Positions 48,284-59,974 of a stretch of DNA of 64,000 nt are shown here, piece after piece (within the stretch, counting starts at the first letter, position 1; each line of letters opens with the position of its first letter). The position numbers were made by a program, and so were the translations under genes. The notes beneath the pieces are model-generated. The model did not search any database. It saw only the letters and a list, made by a program, of their open reading frames with translations, and was not told the DNA's origin. This DNA comes from Sinohyriopsis cumingii (lineage: Eukaryota; Mollusca; Bivalvia; Unionida; Unionidae). The stretch covers positions 155,673,053 through 155,737,052 of the forward strand of contig CM068825.1 in NCBI GenBank assembly GCA_028554795.2. Direction: 5' to 3'.

Positions 48284-48412
48284 ATTGTAGAAGGCCTTGT
48301 ACCAGATTGGGCATTCCACCAGACAAGCATCTTCTTTAAATAAAGTCATCATTATTTGCTATTATTATTTGCTATTATTATTATTATTATTATTATTGTT
48401 ACTATTATTATA

Positions 48413-48620
48413 GCCATCATAGTGGCCATATTGAAAATATTGTTATCGCTACTCTTCCAGAATAGATGATCATACTGACATAAACTTTTTACCAAAATGA
48501 TGTCTAGTTGGTTTTATGAAAATGGTGATCTGATTTCCAATATGATTACCATGTAGGCAATCTTGAAAAATTATGTTTTCAATTAAGACTATGTGAGATG
48601 GTTTCAACACTAAGTACATA
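48413..48620 (+). repeat. Tandem-core element fragment (copy 5)
   Basis: Contains CCATATTGAAAATATTGTTA, AGAATAGATGATCAT, GATGTCTAGTTGG and ends with GAGATGGTTTCAACACTAAG, the family end. Confidence 0.7.
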
Positions 48621-48679
48621 GTTAAATAGAAGAAATTGTTTTTAATATGCATTTCAAGAAATTCTTTTTAGCCAGTAGA

Positions 48680-49120
48680 GTGTCATTTTCTTCAAAGGAC
48701 CCTTGTTTGAAAGCTAGTGAATAGAATCAGACCAGGTTTGACAGACAGCATCCTGGCATCGTGCAGGCCTTGTAAATTTCTACCAACGCTGTCCACTCTG
48801 CCAGCAGATGTGGTCACCATTAATAAAAATGTTATAAACAATTTAAAGTATGTGTACTTCTCAAAAATAGCTATACAGAATTTGACTGGATTTGACATAA
48901 AGCATCTTGGCATGAAGGCCATTTAATTTTGCACAGATGATGCTGATCCTCTATTCAATATAACCATTATAATGGAAATCAGAAGAAAAAAAAAAACCTT
49001 GAATGACTTGGTCATCAGAATTTTATCAAAGTTTACAGGAAGCATTCTGGTACAAGAACTTTCAGTTTTGTGCAGATGATAATCTGAATTTCAACATGAC
49101 TGCCAGTCAAAGATATAAAA
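48680..49120 (+). repeat. Diffuse repeat family, as at 41230
   Basis: Repeated phrases TTTGACATAAAGCATCTTGG, GACAGACAGCATCCTGGCAT and CACAGATGATGCTGATCC. Diverged units. Confidence 0.6.
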
Positions 49121-49190
49121 GCCTCTAGTAGACAGCATCATGCTGTCCCAAGTTGTTTGTCCAACAACCCAAGCATATAGCCTGTAGATA

Positions 49191-49449
49191 GGGTTGCACA
49201 ACCTGTGACCTGCAGGCCGGATCTGGCCTGCAAATGTGTTCTGTCCATCCCTCAGGGCAAATTAAAACAACATAGAAATCTGGCCCATGAACAGTAATTA
49301 TATTAAAGAAATTAGTATTTGCAGCCCTCGAGTGGTCATAGAAATAGTGTTTGTGGCCCTTGAGTGGTCTTAGAAATAGTGTTTGTGGCCCTTGAGTGGT
49401 CTTAGAAAATGCAATGTGGCCCTTGGCCAATAAAGGTTGTGCACCCCTG
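49191..49449. mobile_element. hAT-type MITE, ~260 bp
   Basis: The left end GGGTTGCACAACCTGTG and the right end (complement CAGGGGTGCACAACCT) are inverted. Flanks TGTAGATA (49183-49190) and CTTAGATA (49450-49457) agree at 6 of 8 positions, as an aged 8-bp duplication. The interior has GC-rich GGCC words and three units of about 32 bp (TTTGTGGCCCTTGAGTGGTC) at about 49318-49410. Confidence 0.65.
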
Positions 49450-49457
49450 CTTAGATA

Positions 49458-52400
49458 GATGCCAGCCAGGTGATTAATGTCAGGCACATATAGTCCTCTT
49501 TCTGATGCTTATGTCACACTTTCTTGGGAACAACATTAGAACTTCTTGTACAAATTTGATGAAACTTGTTACACTTAATGTTGATAGGGGGTGGGGTCTG
49601 CCTTTTTATCTCACTGAAGTCATTCCAATGCAAAGGGCAAGAAGTTGATATGGGGTTACCCCCAAATTTCTACTTATTTTAATAGAATTCATTTTTTCAC
49701 ATTTGCCATGATGTACATTCTTTTCTTTGGAACAAAGTAGACATTGAATTTTCTGCTTTAGGCAATATTGCCCCTTGGTCATGCTTTTGTGTCTTTCGTC
49801 TGGGATCCAGGCCCTAGATCATCACTTTAAAACCACTGAGATCCACCTTATTAACTTGTAAACACATTGTGCTTGAAAAAGTCAAGTTATTCATTGGCTT
49901 CTAGGTCTCTCTACCCTCTGGGAACAGGCCCAAGGGTTATATCTTAGAATCTGTTTATAGCCCCACATGAAATAATCCATCAACTTGGAATCATAAGGCA
50001 AATTAACTTAAGCAGTCAGCATTGTTTCATGGGTGTATCCATACCACGGGGTTGGGTGGGTGGGTGGCATCATTTGGGTCATAACTTTTGAACCACTAAT
50101 TCCCATCCAATATTCTTATATACACATTCACTGAATGTCTGTCCAGATTTCCTTGGGCCATCAGATGAAAATTACTTAGAAAAGGGTTACAGCTTTGAAA
50201 CCATCCACAGACCAATGTAGTATGTACCCATTACTTTGAATTCCAAAGGAAGTTAACTTAGGTCGTCAACATTGGTTTTTATTTATATCTATATCATCAG
50301 ATCATTCCTCAACACATGAATTACCGGTATGTGTATTCTTTTCAGAGCTTATTATTGATTACAGGCAGTGTGTTGTAGAACGGGGTTGGGGTAGGAATAA
50401 GGTAGCAATCAAATTCTGATAATGATGAATCAACCTGATGGTCTGTTACTTACTGGGACCATTTATATTCCAAAATCAGCACTTATCACCCCCACCCCCC
50501 CAATAATATTAGGTCTTTGACAATTCAAAAAGGTCATCAAAAAATCTTCTCCTTTTCCAGAATAAATGATAATAAGAGCCTCCTTTCATGGTCATATGCC
50601 TCTGAATACGATTGTTCAAAAGATGGGAACAAGGTTGGAGCCACTGTTGCATCATCCCTACATGAACTATCTTGAACTGTTACCAGATAAAGGCTCCATT
50701 TTTACTCACTGAAATTGTATTGATTTTCAAATCTGTTGAACTACATTGAATCTTCTCCACATATTTCATAATTCTGGATTCCTTTCCAACACTTTAAGCC
50801 TTGAATAATCTGAAAATCTTTGTACCTATTAATATACCAAATCACGCAGAAACATGATTTGCTCATAAAATTTAGAAAAAGTATTTTGTTTGATGCTATC
50901 TACATAATCGCAATGGTATAATCGGTGGTGAAAGGGCAGATAAAGGAGTCATTGCTGCCCAGCAGTCACCCATTTTGGAATTGAAGATTCCATACATAGA
51001 CTCATATTTTAATTAGCATTTTCTTCATACTTGGCACAATATGTAGAGTGAAAATTTCACCAACAAGCTTCAGAACATCAGACCTATCATTGGAGAGGGC
51101 CATCACTCATATAGAACAAATTGGAGAGATGAGGTGTTATTTTGCAGAATGCATGTTGACTACCAGACTCTCACATACCTACTGAAGGGTTAACCTTGAC
51201 CAAAGTGCTTAACCTGCATGTGTCATCTGACAATGGAACACATTCTTACCAAGCGTATCCACTTCGCTTCCACAAACGTAGATGTATTTTGATATGAACT
51301 TGGACGAACAATCAGTGTGATAGTGTGCCACTTGAAATTGTGAACTTTTTGAGGAAATGAAGTTTATGTAACAAATTTGGACTATGTGTCTTAAGGAGTT
51401 TATCCCTGTTACAATTATGTTTTAAAAAAATGTATATTACACAATTTTAACCTCTTTGCCTTTTATCATTTATCTTATGGTACCTAATGTTTACATTTAT
51501 TATGATGGGTTTATTTTCCACAAGCTTTGTGCAGCTATCCATTAATACAGATAAGCAGCATATCCATAAATATCACTCATTAAAAACATTAAAATTATCC
51601 AATTTTTTTCTTCCAGTATGTAAACCAGATATACATGCATTTCATCATTCATTCGTAACATTAATGTTTCTGTGCACATCTTTGTGTAAACAAACAGCTG
51701 ATTCAAACTTCTGATCTAATTTTATTGTCTTGTGACACTTACATTACTAATGAAATAAACTAAAAAGCACATTTTTAGTATGTAAACAAGTATGGTCAGC
51801 CAGTCTAACTTTTATTTTCAAAATTGACATGCCGCAAGCTTGTTCATTTATTATGGCCTAATTTCTGTTTAAAATTCAAAGATTTTTAGCTCTTTCAGTA
51901 AGCAGTTATATTCTCTCAGATAAAATTGATAAATGAATCACATTCTTTTAAATTATCGAAAAATATGATGGAAATAAAGTTTTGTCAAAACATGATTAGC
52001 AGAGGCAATTAATAACTTATTTCATTGGAAGCGGTTGAAATTGAGACCTATCAAAAACAAGGTATTAAACCTGACATAGAAAAGAGTAAGCTGAATTAGT
52101 TGTTTTAGTTTGTTTATTTTAAAATCATTAAACAGAAAAATACCTGATTATTTTTTTAAATCTCATTTTCACTTAATTATATTTAATTTTATGAATGAAA
52201 TACCCCATAGGCCCAAAAGATAAATTGGGACTGTTATTCATGTTTACAACATTATACCTTCACGTTTGATTGACACCATATGGTTGAGCTGCTATTAACT
52301 CATTAACCCCACAGCCGCGTTTACGTGGCAGGAGGTAGTAGCCTCATAGTGAGTTCATTTAAGTATGACGGAAGGCGAAAATCAACCACAAGGAATTCAT

Positions 52401-52529
52401 CTGCCACAAGATGTGTTGCACTGCAAGGTTTCAAACATCCCAGGTCCAAAAAGGACAGAAATTATGATAAAAATAAACTTATTTGGACTTTCCATGACGA
52501 CTACAAAAAAGCTTGGCTTTGGGTTGAGT
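49458..52529. other. Long stretch without recognised genes
   Basis: Frames at 51487-51714 + and 52325-52624 + have no recognised domain. A frame opening with MTEGENQPQG at 52365 was considered as a possible exon but lacks support. No repeat from elsewhere in the window was noticed. Confidence 0.4.
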
Positions 52530-52827
52530 ATGGATTTAGATTTGGATTTTTTAACGTAGCTTTAATGATTTTTCAGTCATATCACTATGATGTCTGCAGT
52601 GTAACAGTTTATACTGATGTCTAGCACTGGGGCATCATGCCGAAGACATGTAGCATGATGTCCCACCCAGTCACATTATCCTGACACCAGGCTGACCAGT
52701 CCTTACACTAACCTCTTAATGCTGAGTGCCAAGCAAGGCAACTGTGGTATGACTCAGTCAGGGATTGAACCCATGACCTCCCACATCTGAGGCAGATGCT
52801 CTAACCACTAGGCCACCAGAGCAGTCT
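52530..52827 (-). mobile_element. SINE family 1, minus strand, short subfamily
   Basis: The head complement CTAACCACTAGGCCACCAGA and box B complement GGGATTGAACCC are clear. It shares the internal deletion between CATACC and CAGTTGCC with the copy at 47773. No long CA tail. Confidence 0.9.
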
Positions 52828-53185
52828 GGTTTGAATATGGTAACAAGAAGTCGTTTATGTTTTGTTCAGCATGTACGGCATCCAGAGAGTCAGCCAATTA
52901 TTCAAGCTCATATTGTATTCCCCTGATTAAAGGCACAGCGAGTTTTATAACTGGTCCATTGTTAGCACACGAAACAAGCCAAGAACATATTATTTGTATC
53001 CAGTAGGTTATTGATAGTAAATGAACATACCCCTTCCAATCATCAGGGCACTGATTTTCCGGCTGAGTGCACAAGAAGTTATTCACATTATCCAATTGTC
53101 CAGAAGTAGCTTATTTCTGTCAAGATGAGACCATTGCCCAATGACCACTTTTTTTTTCTGAGAAAGCACATCATTTGACATTACA
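52828..53185. other. No gene recognised
   Basis: Nothing supported. Confidence 0.4.
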
Positions 53186-53358
53186 CTCAAGGAAAAGTTC
53201 ATCTGAGGTTGAGCAAGCTGTCAAGCAGTCTGAATTTTTCTGACCTTTCCCTCTCCATTTTAGATATTTTGACAAAAAAACGTTAAAATATCTAATGGGT
53301 AGGAAAGGTCAGAGTAAATTTGGACTTTCTGCCAAGTGAACTTTTACTTTTGGAGTTG
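53186..53358. mobile_element. Hairpin (foldback) MITE candidate
   Basis: The arm at 53229-53273 and the inverse of 53281-53324 share TCTGACCTTTCC and TTAGATATTTT, separated by an A-rich loop of about 7 bp. The outer flanks (AAAAGTTCATCTG against the inverse of CAAGTGAACTTTTAC) extend the pairing. A transcript would form a long hairpin. Confidence 0.6.
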
Positions 53359-54032
53359 CCGACTGAATATAGACTGACTTTATGGATGTTTCACTGAAGG
53401 AGCTTGGCATGGCAGAAGTATTCCATTTAATTTGGTTGTTTGATATCTCTTATTTTGAAAACATTTAGACTTGAAGGTTTAGTTAACTATAGCGCTGAGA
53501 TTCAAAGAGGATCAGTCTGTAAAAAGCATGGTCACATGATTTGAAAATTCTAAATGCTATGGTTAGTAAAATGTTTTAGTTATTTAATAAACAATGAAAT
53601 AGTTGTCTAAATTTTGATATTGCATTAAATTTGTTTTAATTTTATATTTGCATTAATTTTTTTTTCTTTCCATTTGTTCATTTATGATAATGCATTGTAG
53701 TAAATATTTGAAAGTCAAATTTTGCTGTTGGACTGGTCTGTGGCTGCTGTGGACCTTTGCAGTTTAAGGTCTTACTGGTCCCGGACCAGTGAGTTGTGAG
53801 CAGTTTTTATGCCCTGCGTGAGTTACAGGTATGATACACACCCAGTCCAGTTTGAGTTATTGCCTTAGTCCAGTGAGCAAAAATTCAAACTATCATCCGG
53901 GATAAAGCCTTATTACTGAAATGTATAAACTTGATACAGCATATGTGTGTGAATGTCAAGTGATATTGGATTTAGATTTCATGTACATATAGGTTTAGGA
54001 ATATTATCAAGTTCTCACCATCTTCTTGTGGT
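53359..54032. other. No gene recognised
   Basis: Nothing supported. Confidence 0.4.
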
Positions 54033-55548
54033 CAGGTACTAATGGTACCTTGATTTTGGTATATTTTATGGTACCTTGATTTTGGTATACCTTATGGTAC
54101 CTTAATTTTGGTAAATTTTATGGTACATTGATTTTGGTATATTTCATGGTACCTTGATTTTGGCATATTCTATGGTACCTTGATTTTGGTATATTCTATG
54201 GTACCTTGACTTTGGTATATTTTATGGTGCCTTGATTTTGGTATATTTTATGGTATCTTGATTTTGGTATATCTTATGGTACCTTGATTTTGGTAAATCT
54301 TATGGTACCTTGAATTTGGTATATTTTATGGTACCTTGATTTTGGTATTTATGATACCTTGATTTTAGTATATTTTATGGTACCTTAATTTTGGTATATT
54401 TTATGGTAACTTAAGTTTGGTATATTTTATGATACCTTGATATTGGTATATTTTATGGTACATTAATTTTGGTATACTTTATGGCACCTTAGTTTTGGTA
54501 TATCTTTTGATACCTTGATTTTGGTATATCTTATGGAACCTTGATTTTGGTATATTCTATGGTACCTTGATTTTGGTATATTTTATGGTACCCTGATTTT
54601 GGTATATCTTATGGTACCTTGATTTTGGTATATTCTATGGTACCTTGATTTTGGTATATTTTATGGCACCCTGATTTTGGTATATCTTATGGTACCTTGA
54701 TTTTGGTATATCTTATGGCACCTTGATTTTGGTATATTTTATGGTACCCTGATTTTGGCATATTCTGTGGTACCTTGATTTTGGTATATTTTATGGTACC
54801 GTGATTTTGGCCTATTCTCTGGTACCTTGATTTGGTAAATTCTATAGTACCTTGATTTTAGTATAATTTATGGTACCTTGATTTTGGCATATTTTATGGT
54901 ACCTTGATTTTGGTATATTTATGGTACCTTAATTTTGGTATATTTTATGGTACCTTGATTTTGGTATATTTATGATACCTTAATTTTGGTATATTTTATG
55001 GTACCTTGATTTTGGTATATTTTATGGTTATTTAATTTGGTATATCCTATGGTGCCTTGATTTTGGTATGTTTTATGGTACCTTGATTTTGGTATATTTT
55101 ATGGTACCTTGATTTTGGTATATCTTACGGTACCTTGATTTTGGTATATTTTATGGTACCTTGATTTGGTATATCTTATGGTAACTTGATTTTGGTATAT
55201 TTTATGGTACCTTGATTTGGTATATTTTATGGTACCTTGATTTTGGTATATCTTATGGTACCTTGATTTTGGTATATGTTAAGGTACCTTGATTTTGGTA
55301 TATCTTATGGTACCTTGATTTTGGTATATTCTATGGTATCTTGATTTTGGTATATTCTATGGTACCTTGTATTTGGTATATTCTATAGTACCTTGATTTT
55401 GGCATATTCTATGGTATCTTGATTTGATATATTCTATGGTATCTTGATTTTGGCATATTTTATGGTACCTTGATTTTGGTATATCTTATGGTCCTTGATT
55501 TTGGTATATTTTATGGTACCTTGATTTTGGTGTATTATATACCTGGTT
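54033..55548 (+). repeat. 26-bp minisatellite, ~57 units
   Basis: The unit is TATGGTACCTTGATTTTGG plus TATATTT. Most units carry GGTACC (a KpnI site). Variants include GGCACC, GGTATC and loss of one or more T. The two halves of the unit are themselves alike (TTATGGTACCTTG and TTTTGGTATATTT, 9 of 13). Confidence 0.97.
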
Positions 55549-57154
55549 AATGTAGCTACTGTGATCATTAATCAACAATTTAAGTAAATTTCCTGATTTC
55601 TGCATCTGTACATCTTACAGTTATGCTTTTTATGTTTGTAAATGTGTCTTGTGTTTATTAAATAATGTGTGTTTGACCAGTAACTGTTAAATTTAAAATA
55701 AAATATAAAATGTTAGAGTCCCAATGCGGGCATGGGGTTGTAAAATCATCCTATTGTATCCTTGCTGCATGTTGTTTGAGGTGACTGACTGCATGTAGGC
55801 AATCTATACTTTATGGGTTGCATTCCATAATGGTGAATTAGAAGATCCTGGTAACTGTGTAGACGAGAGGTCAAGGTGGCCACTCCAATGAAACACTACT
55901 TTGGCTGCAACTTCATCTTGAGATGGTCAGCATGGTCCCATCTGATCAATCAACAACATAGTTGCACCAAGCTTCAGGGGATAGGTTAAAGATTCTGTTT
56001 TGTTTGCATACATACATGCAGACAGACAGACATATTTACTTTCACTTATTTACTTAGACTTAACTATACTTATTTCACTTCACTTCAGTTTACTTCACTT
56101 CACTTTATGCTTGTTACTTTACTTAACATTTTACTCTACTTTACTTTTTACTTTATTTTACTTCTACATTTACTTTTATGGTATGGGCCAAAACTATCAA
56201 CTACAAGGTTCCTCTGCATACTTTTAGAAAAAGAAATTACTTGGTCAATTCATGCACTCTAAAGCAGATCTATTTTGAAATATTCTAAACCTGTAAAGAG
56301 CAGTTGAAATGATGTACATCAAGATTTTCATATCATGTTGAGTACATGCAGCTGCTTTTTGGCACTCAAGATGCTGGATATTTCACATTTTGTGTGAAAG
56401 GCAAAAAGGGGTCTTCCTTGTGGCAACATTGGAGTATATGTGCATTCTCATAATTGTGCAACCCTAACAATATCATCCCCCCCAATACCAACCCCTTGCT
56501 TTATGTTTCAAATAAAACGACTTTAAATATCATCATAGGTTTTTATATAAGTTTAATAATCAGAAAAGTTTGGTTTGGCACATGGTACAAGGGGAGGAGT
56601 TGTAAGTGGGGTCAGGAGCAAATAAGAAGAAAATTGATAGAAGGATGCTGCTGAGCTGCATATGTGTTTAGTCAGCTTTTTTTATTTGCGCTAATGCCAC
56701 GTCTTTCTCTTTCTCTTGTATTTACCACAATCTTTTCCAAGAAAAAGTAACTACCGTTCATATTGCTGGTTCATTTCTGCATTTGAGTAAAGTTGCACAA
56801 TTCCTACAGCATAAGATTACCAAGTGGGTGAGATGTGTACATGCATTTCTCCCAGTAGCATTTTAAGCACATTTACTGTACCTTGTTTACCCAAGAAAAT
56901 TTGAATAGTATGAATCTAAAACTGTAAAGTTTACTTGAGTTAAATCATAAGTATGAAACAGCATGTACATTGGGAAATTATTTTGCAAATAGCAACAGCA
57001 AACAGATGGAGCAAACAGACACTATCTATGCTTCATTGGCTATTGCATGGGGAAAATACATCACCTACATGTTAGGCTTGTCCGAAGACATCACCTACCT
57101 CCTAGTCTCCTCATAGAAAGATGTTTGTTTGCATGTTTGCACAAATGCAACTCA
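55549..57154. other. No gene; CTTTA-rich stretch at 56030-56180
   Basis: Degenerate TTTACTTCACTT-like low-complexity DNA at about 56030-56180 gives rise to the leucine-rich frame at 56000-56227, which is not a credible gene. The rest is unremarkable. Confidence 0.5.
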
Positions 57155-57405
57155 TTATAGACAGATGAAATTTTGCCATCGTATTTGTATCCATATGCAG
57201 AAGACCTGATTCAATTTTGCCAGCATATTTTTATCTGTATACAGAAGACTTGGTTAAATTTTGCCATTGTATTTGTATCCATATGCAAAAGACTTGGTTA
57301 AATTTTGCCAGCATATTTGTATCCATGTGTTGAAGACAAGATTACATTTTGCCAGAGTATTTGTATCCACATGCAGAAGACCTGATTACATTTTGTGGCC
57401 ATTAT
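57155..57405 (+). repeat. ~44-bp degenerate tandem repeat, 5-6 units
   Basis: AAGACYTGRTT followed by ATTTTGCCA and TATTTGTATCCATATGCAGA recurs from 57201, 57244, 57289, 57333 and 57377. Confidence 0.85.
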
Positions 57406-57949
57406 AACAGTTCTTGAATTATTGTACACAGTTTTGACACTTTTTTATTACACAAACCTTTTAAGCATAATTAAGCAAAACCCACTCACGTTAGGCAAGT
57501 GAAATTTTGTAGGCCTATTTATGCTCATAAATAGATGACTTGATTAGATTCTAAGGCCATTATAGCAAGTTTTAATTTCTTTTATAGAAATTTTTAGACT
57601 TTTTGGTCTGTATAGCAGGTGCATATGTATTTTACAAAGATAAATCTGATTAGATTAAAAATTACCTTTTTTGGTATTACTTTCATAAGTATTCATGCAG
57701 AAGGAACAGTCATTATCTTGGATTACCCTATTTAATAATAGTAACCATGTGCTTTCTGTAGATACATTGGTGCCATGTGGCTTGGAAAAGTATTATAATC
57801 TGTTTATGTCATGATAGCTAGGTTAACCTTGGGTGGCATCCATCCTATTCTTGTGCTTTAAATACAATTTTTGGTAATTCCTTGAATTTTTTCAATAGCG
57901 AATTATGGATATTGGGCAGGAATTGAATATCACCTTAACAGTAGTCTAG

Positions 57950-57951
<2 letters not shown>
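57406..57951. other. No gene recognised
   Basis: Nothing supported. Confidence 0.4.

Positions 57952-58031
<80 letters not shown>
57952..58031. repeat. (TA)n microsatellite
   Basis: About 80 bp of TA that merges into the left end of MITE copy B, whose terminus in copy A begins CCATATATAC. Confidence 0.97.
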
Positions 58032-58035
<4 letters not shown>

Positions 58036-58238
58036 TTATAAGGCAAGTCAAACTTCATCCTGCATAGAGCCAGATCTGCTGGTGCATAATGCACAGGCAG
58101 ATCTTGATCTGTGTAGTTTGTTAGGAGTCGTCAGTACAATAAACAACATAGACCCTGATCTGCAGGTGCATTATGATACAGCAGATCAGGATCTTTGTTG
58201 CTTGCAGTTTCACTCAACTTATAAGCAAGTATATGTGG
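58022..58238. mobile_element. MITE (copy B)
   Basis: Interior words CCAGATCTGC, GGCAGATCTTGATCTG, CCTGATCTGCAGGTGCATTA and CAGATCAGGATCTTTGTTG match copy A. The right end reads ATAAGCAAGTATATGTGG. The left terminus is lost in the TA run, so the exact start is uncertain. Confidence 0.75.
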
Positions 58239-58378
58239 TGCACATGAATATGTCCAACAATAATTTAAGATTTTTATTGACTTGTACTATCTGGACATAA
58301 AAAATGTGGAAGAAATCAAATTTTTATTGCCATTATGGGACATTTTGTTTCTTCTTCAACATGAATCAGTCTTACGTA

Positions 58379-58576
58379 CCCGAAATACTTGCTTATAAGT
58401 CAAGTCAAACTGCAAACAAAGATCTTAATCTGCCATAGCATAATGTGCCTTCTTGTTTGTTGTACTGATTACTTTTAACAAACTTCACAGACCCAGATCT
58501 GTGAATGCATTATGCAACAGCAGCTCTGGGTCTGTGAGTTTGCAGTTGGACATGTCTTGTAAGTGAGTATATATTG
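58379..58576. mobile_element. MITE (copy C), 198 bp
   Basis: Follows TA (58377-58378) with CCCGAAATACTTGCTTATAA and ends GTAAGTGAGTATATATTG before TT. Interior GACCCAGATCTGTGAATGCA and related words match the family. Length agrees with copy A. Confidence 0.75.
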
Positions 58577-59974
58577 TTCAAGAACAGTCAGATTACAGTC
58601 TTCTGTATGCATGTCACTGTATTACAGATCGACATACTACTTCTTGCATGCATTACTTAGCATATGGAAAATGGTTCAAAGCTTTTTCTTTTTATAAACC
58701 TGCCATACAAGGCAAAGTTTATCATTATATGGTGTAATCCATTCATCTGCCTCTATTTTCAGAAACCATGTAGGTAGATTGACTTTAGCTCTAGACATTG
58801 TACCTTGACCATACGTTTTCAATAGCGTGCATTTGTAGTTTTGTTGATGGGTACAAAGGTGGGAGTTATGGGCCAATTGACTCCAGGAAGATTCAGCTCC
58901 CATGCAATATTTCAAGTTCTGGTAAATAAATGCTGATGAAAATTCATGGATGGCTTGTACCTAGAACATTAAGGAAGGAATAAACCTCTGTTAATATGAG
59001 ATTTAAAAGTCAAAGGTGAAGGTCACTATTATGAAACCAAGGGAAATAGATTTTGTAAATAAGTTCAATTATAAAATACCTGCTTGTACCAGACTTGATG
59101 GCTTGCTACTGCACTGTGCAAGTAAGTTATGGATTTTTTAGTCAAAAGTTAAAATGTGATCTGAGGGGCCTACAGTAGAAAAAAATAGTTTTTTCATGAT
59201 ACACTATCTTCTTCAAACATTGAAGATATTCCACTGGGGCAGAGAAGAAACCTAATACATTTTGGGTTATTGGACCAAAAACTGAAATGGTTTTTGTTGC
59301 TTAATGAGATGATAGACTCCCTATATCTGCAGCAACAACCTTTACACAGTACTATTAAGGAAGGGCACGTATACAGTGCACTTACAGTTCTTGGTACATG
59401 TACTTTTCATTATGTAGTATATCGATGACTTACATACAGTAGTTATATCAATGACTTACATACAGTAGTTCATACTTCAGGATTAGCAGTTTGCCACCAA
59501 AAGAAAATCCACGTACAAGATTACAACAAAGCATGCATAGTTGCTGTTATATATACAAAAGAGAATCTGAAAATATTTTTGAAATAGAATTTTACGTCTT
59601 AAGTCTAAAATTGACATACTGTTATAAGAACATTATTTCAGTTATCCAGATATGCTTATCTTCCCATCTAGTAGCCATAAAACTAGTTTTCTGCCAATAT
59701 TGTTGATTACAGGAATTCTTCCAATTTCATGAATATAAGTAACAAATTTAATCAGTCACGCTCAGACAATAATAAATTCTAGCATAACTTCAAAATATTG
59801 AATCATTGTATCAACCTCATTTCTTGGAAGATAGAGCACATTAAAGAAAATTGTGTAGTTCTGATTTCATTTCACTTGTAAAATACTATGAAATAATTTG
59901 TTTACTAATGTTTATCAAGGATTGCTCTTTTTTTCCCTGACTGTATAGGTATTTAGTAAGTCAAAGAGTTAGTG
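58577..59974. other. No gene; 28-bp duplication at about 59423-59478
   Basis: ATGACTTACATACAGTAGTT occurs twice near 59424 and 59452. Frames at 58676-58915 - and 59491-59706 + have no motif. Confidence 0.5.

Larger units (their letters stand above)
47228..48412 (+). mobile_element. Decayed LINE (CR1/RTE-X-like) 3' part
   Basis: Frames in sequence give CLPQEQRRIFYNAYIMPHLE (about 47255-47315), IAASVILDADLDTPSTNLF (about 47376-47430) and LKWLPFQQ. Then come FYKTSFSFSVAKLWNSIPPY (about 47572-47630) and a stop after SYHLQK at 47694. These are the usual last segments of a LINE polymerase. The 3' region ends CTTTAAATAAAGTCATCATT plus an (ATT)n tail near 48412. A SINE (47773-48030) and an AT run (48197-48280) lie inside the 3' region. 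Several frameshifts and stops make it inactive. The start touches the core-repeat element. Confidence 0.75.

Noticed and set aside
48164..48352. Open frame with a long YIYIYI run
   Set aside because: Translation of the (AT)n microsatellite only.
56000..56227. Leucine-rich open frame
   Set aside because: Arises from CTTTA/CTTCA low-complexity sequence.
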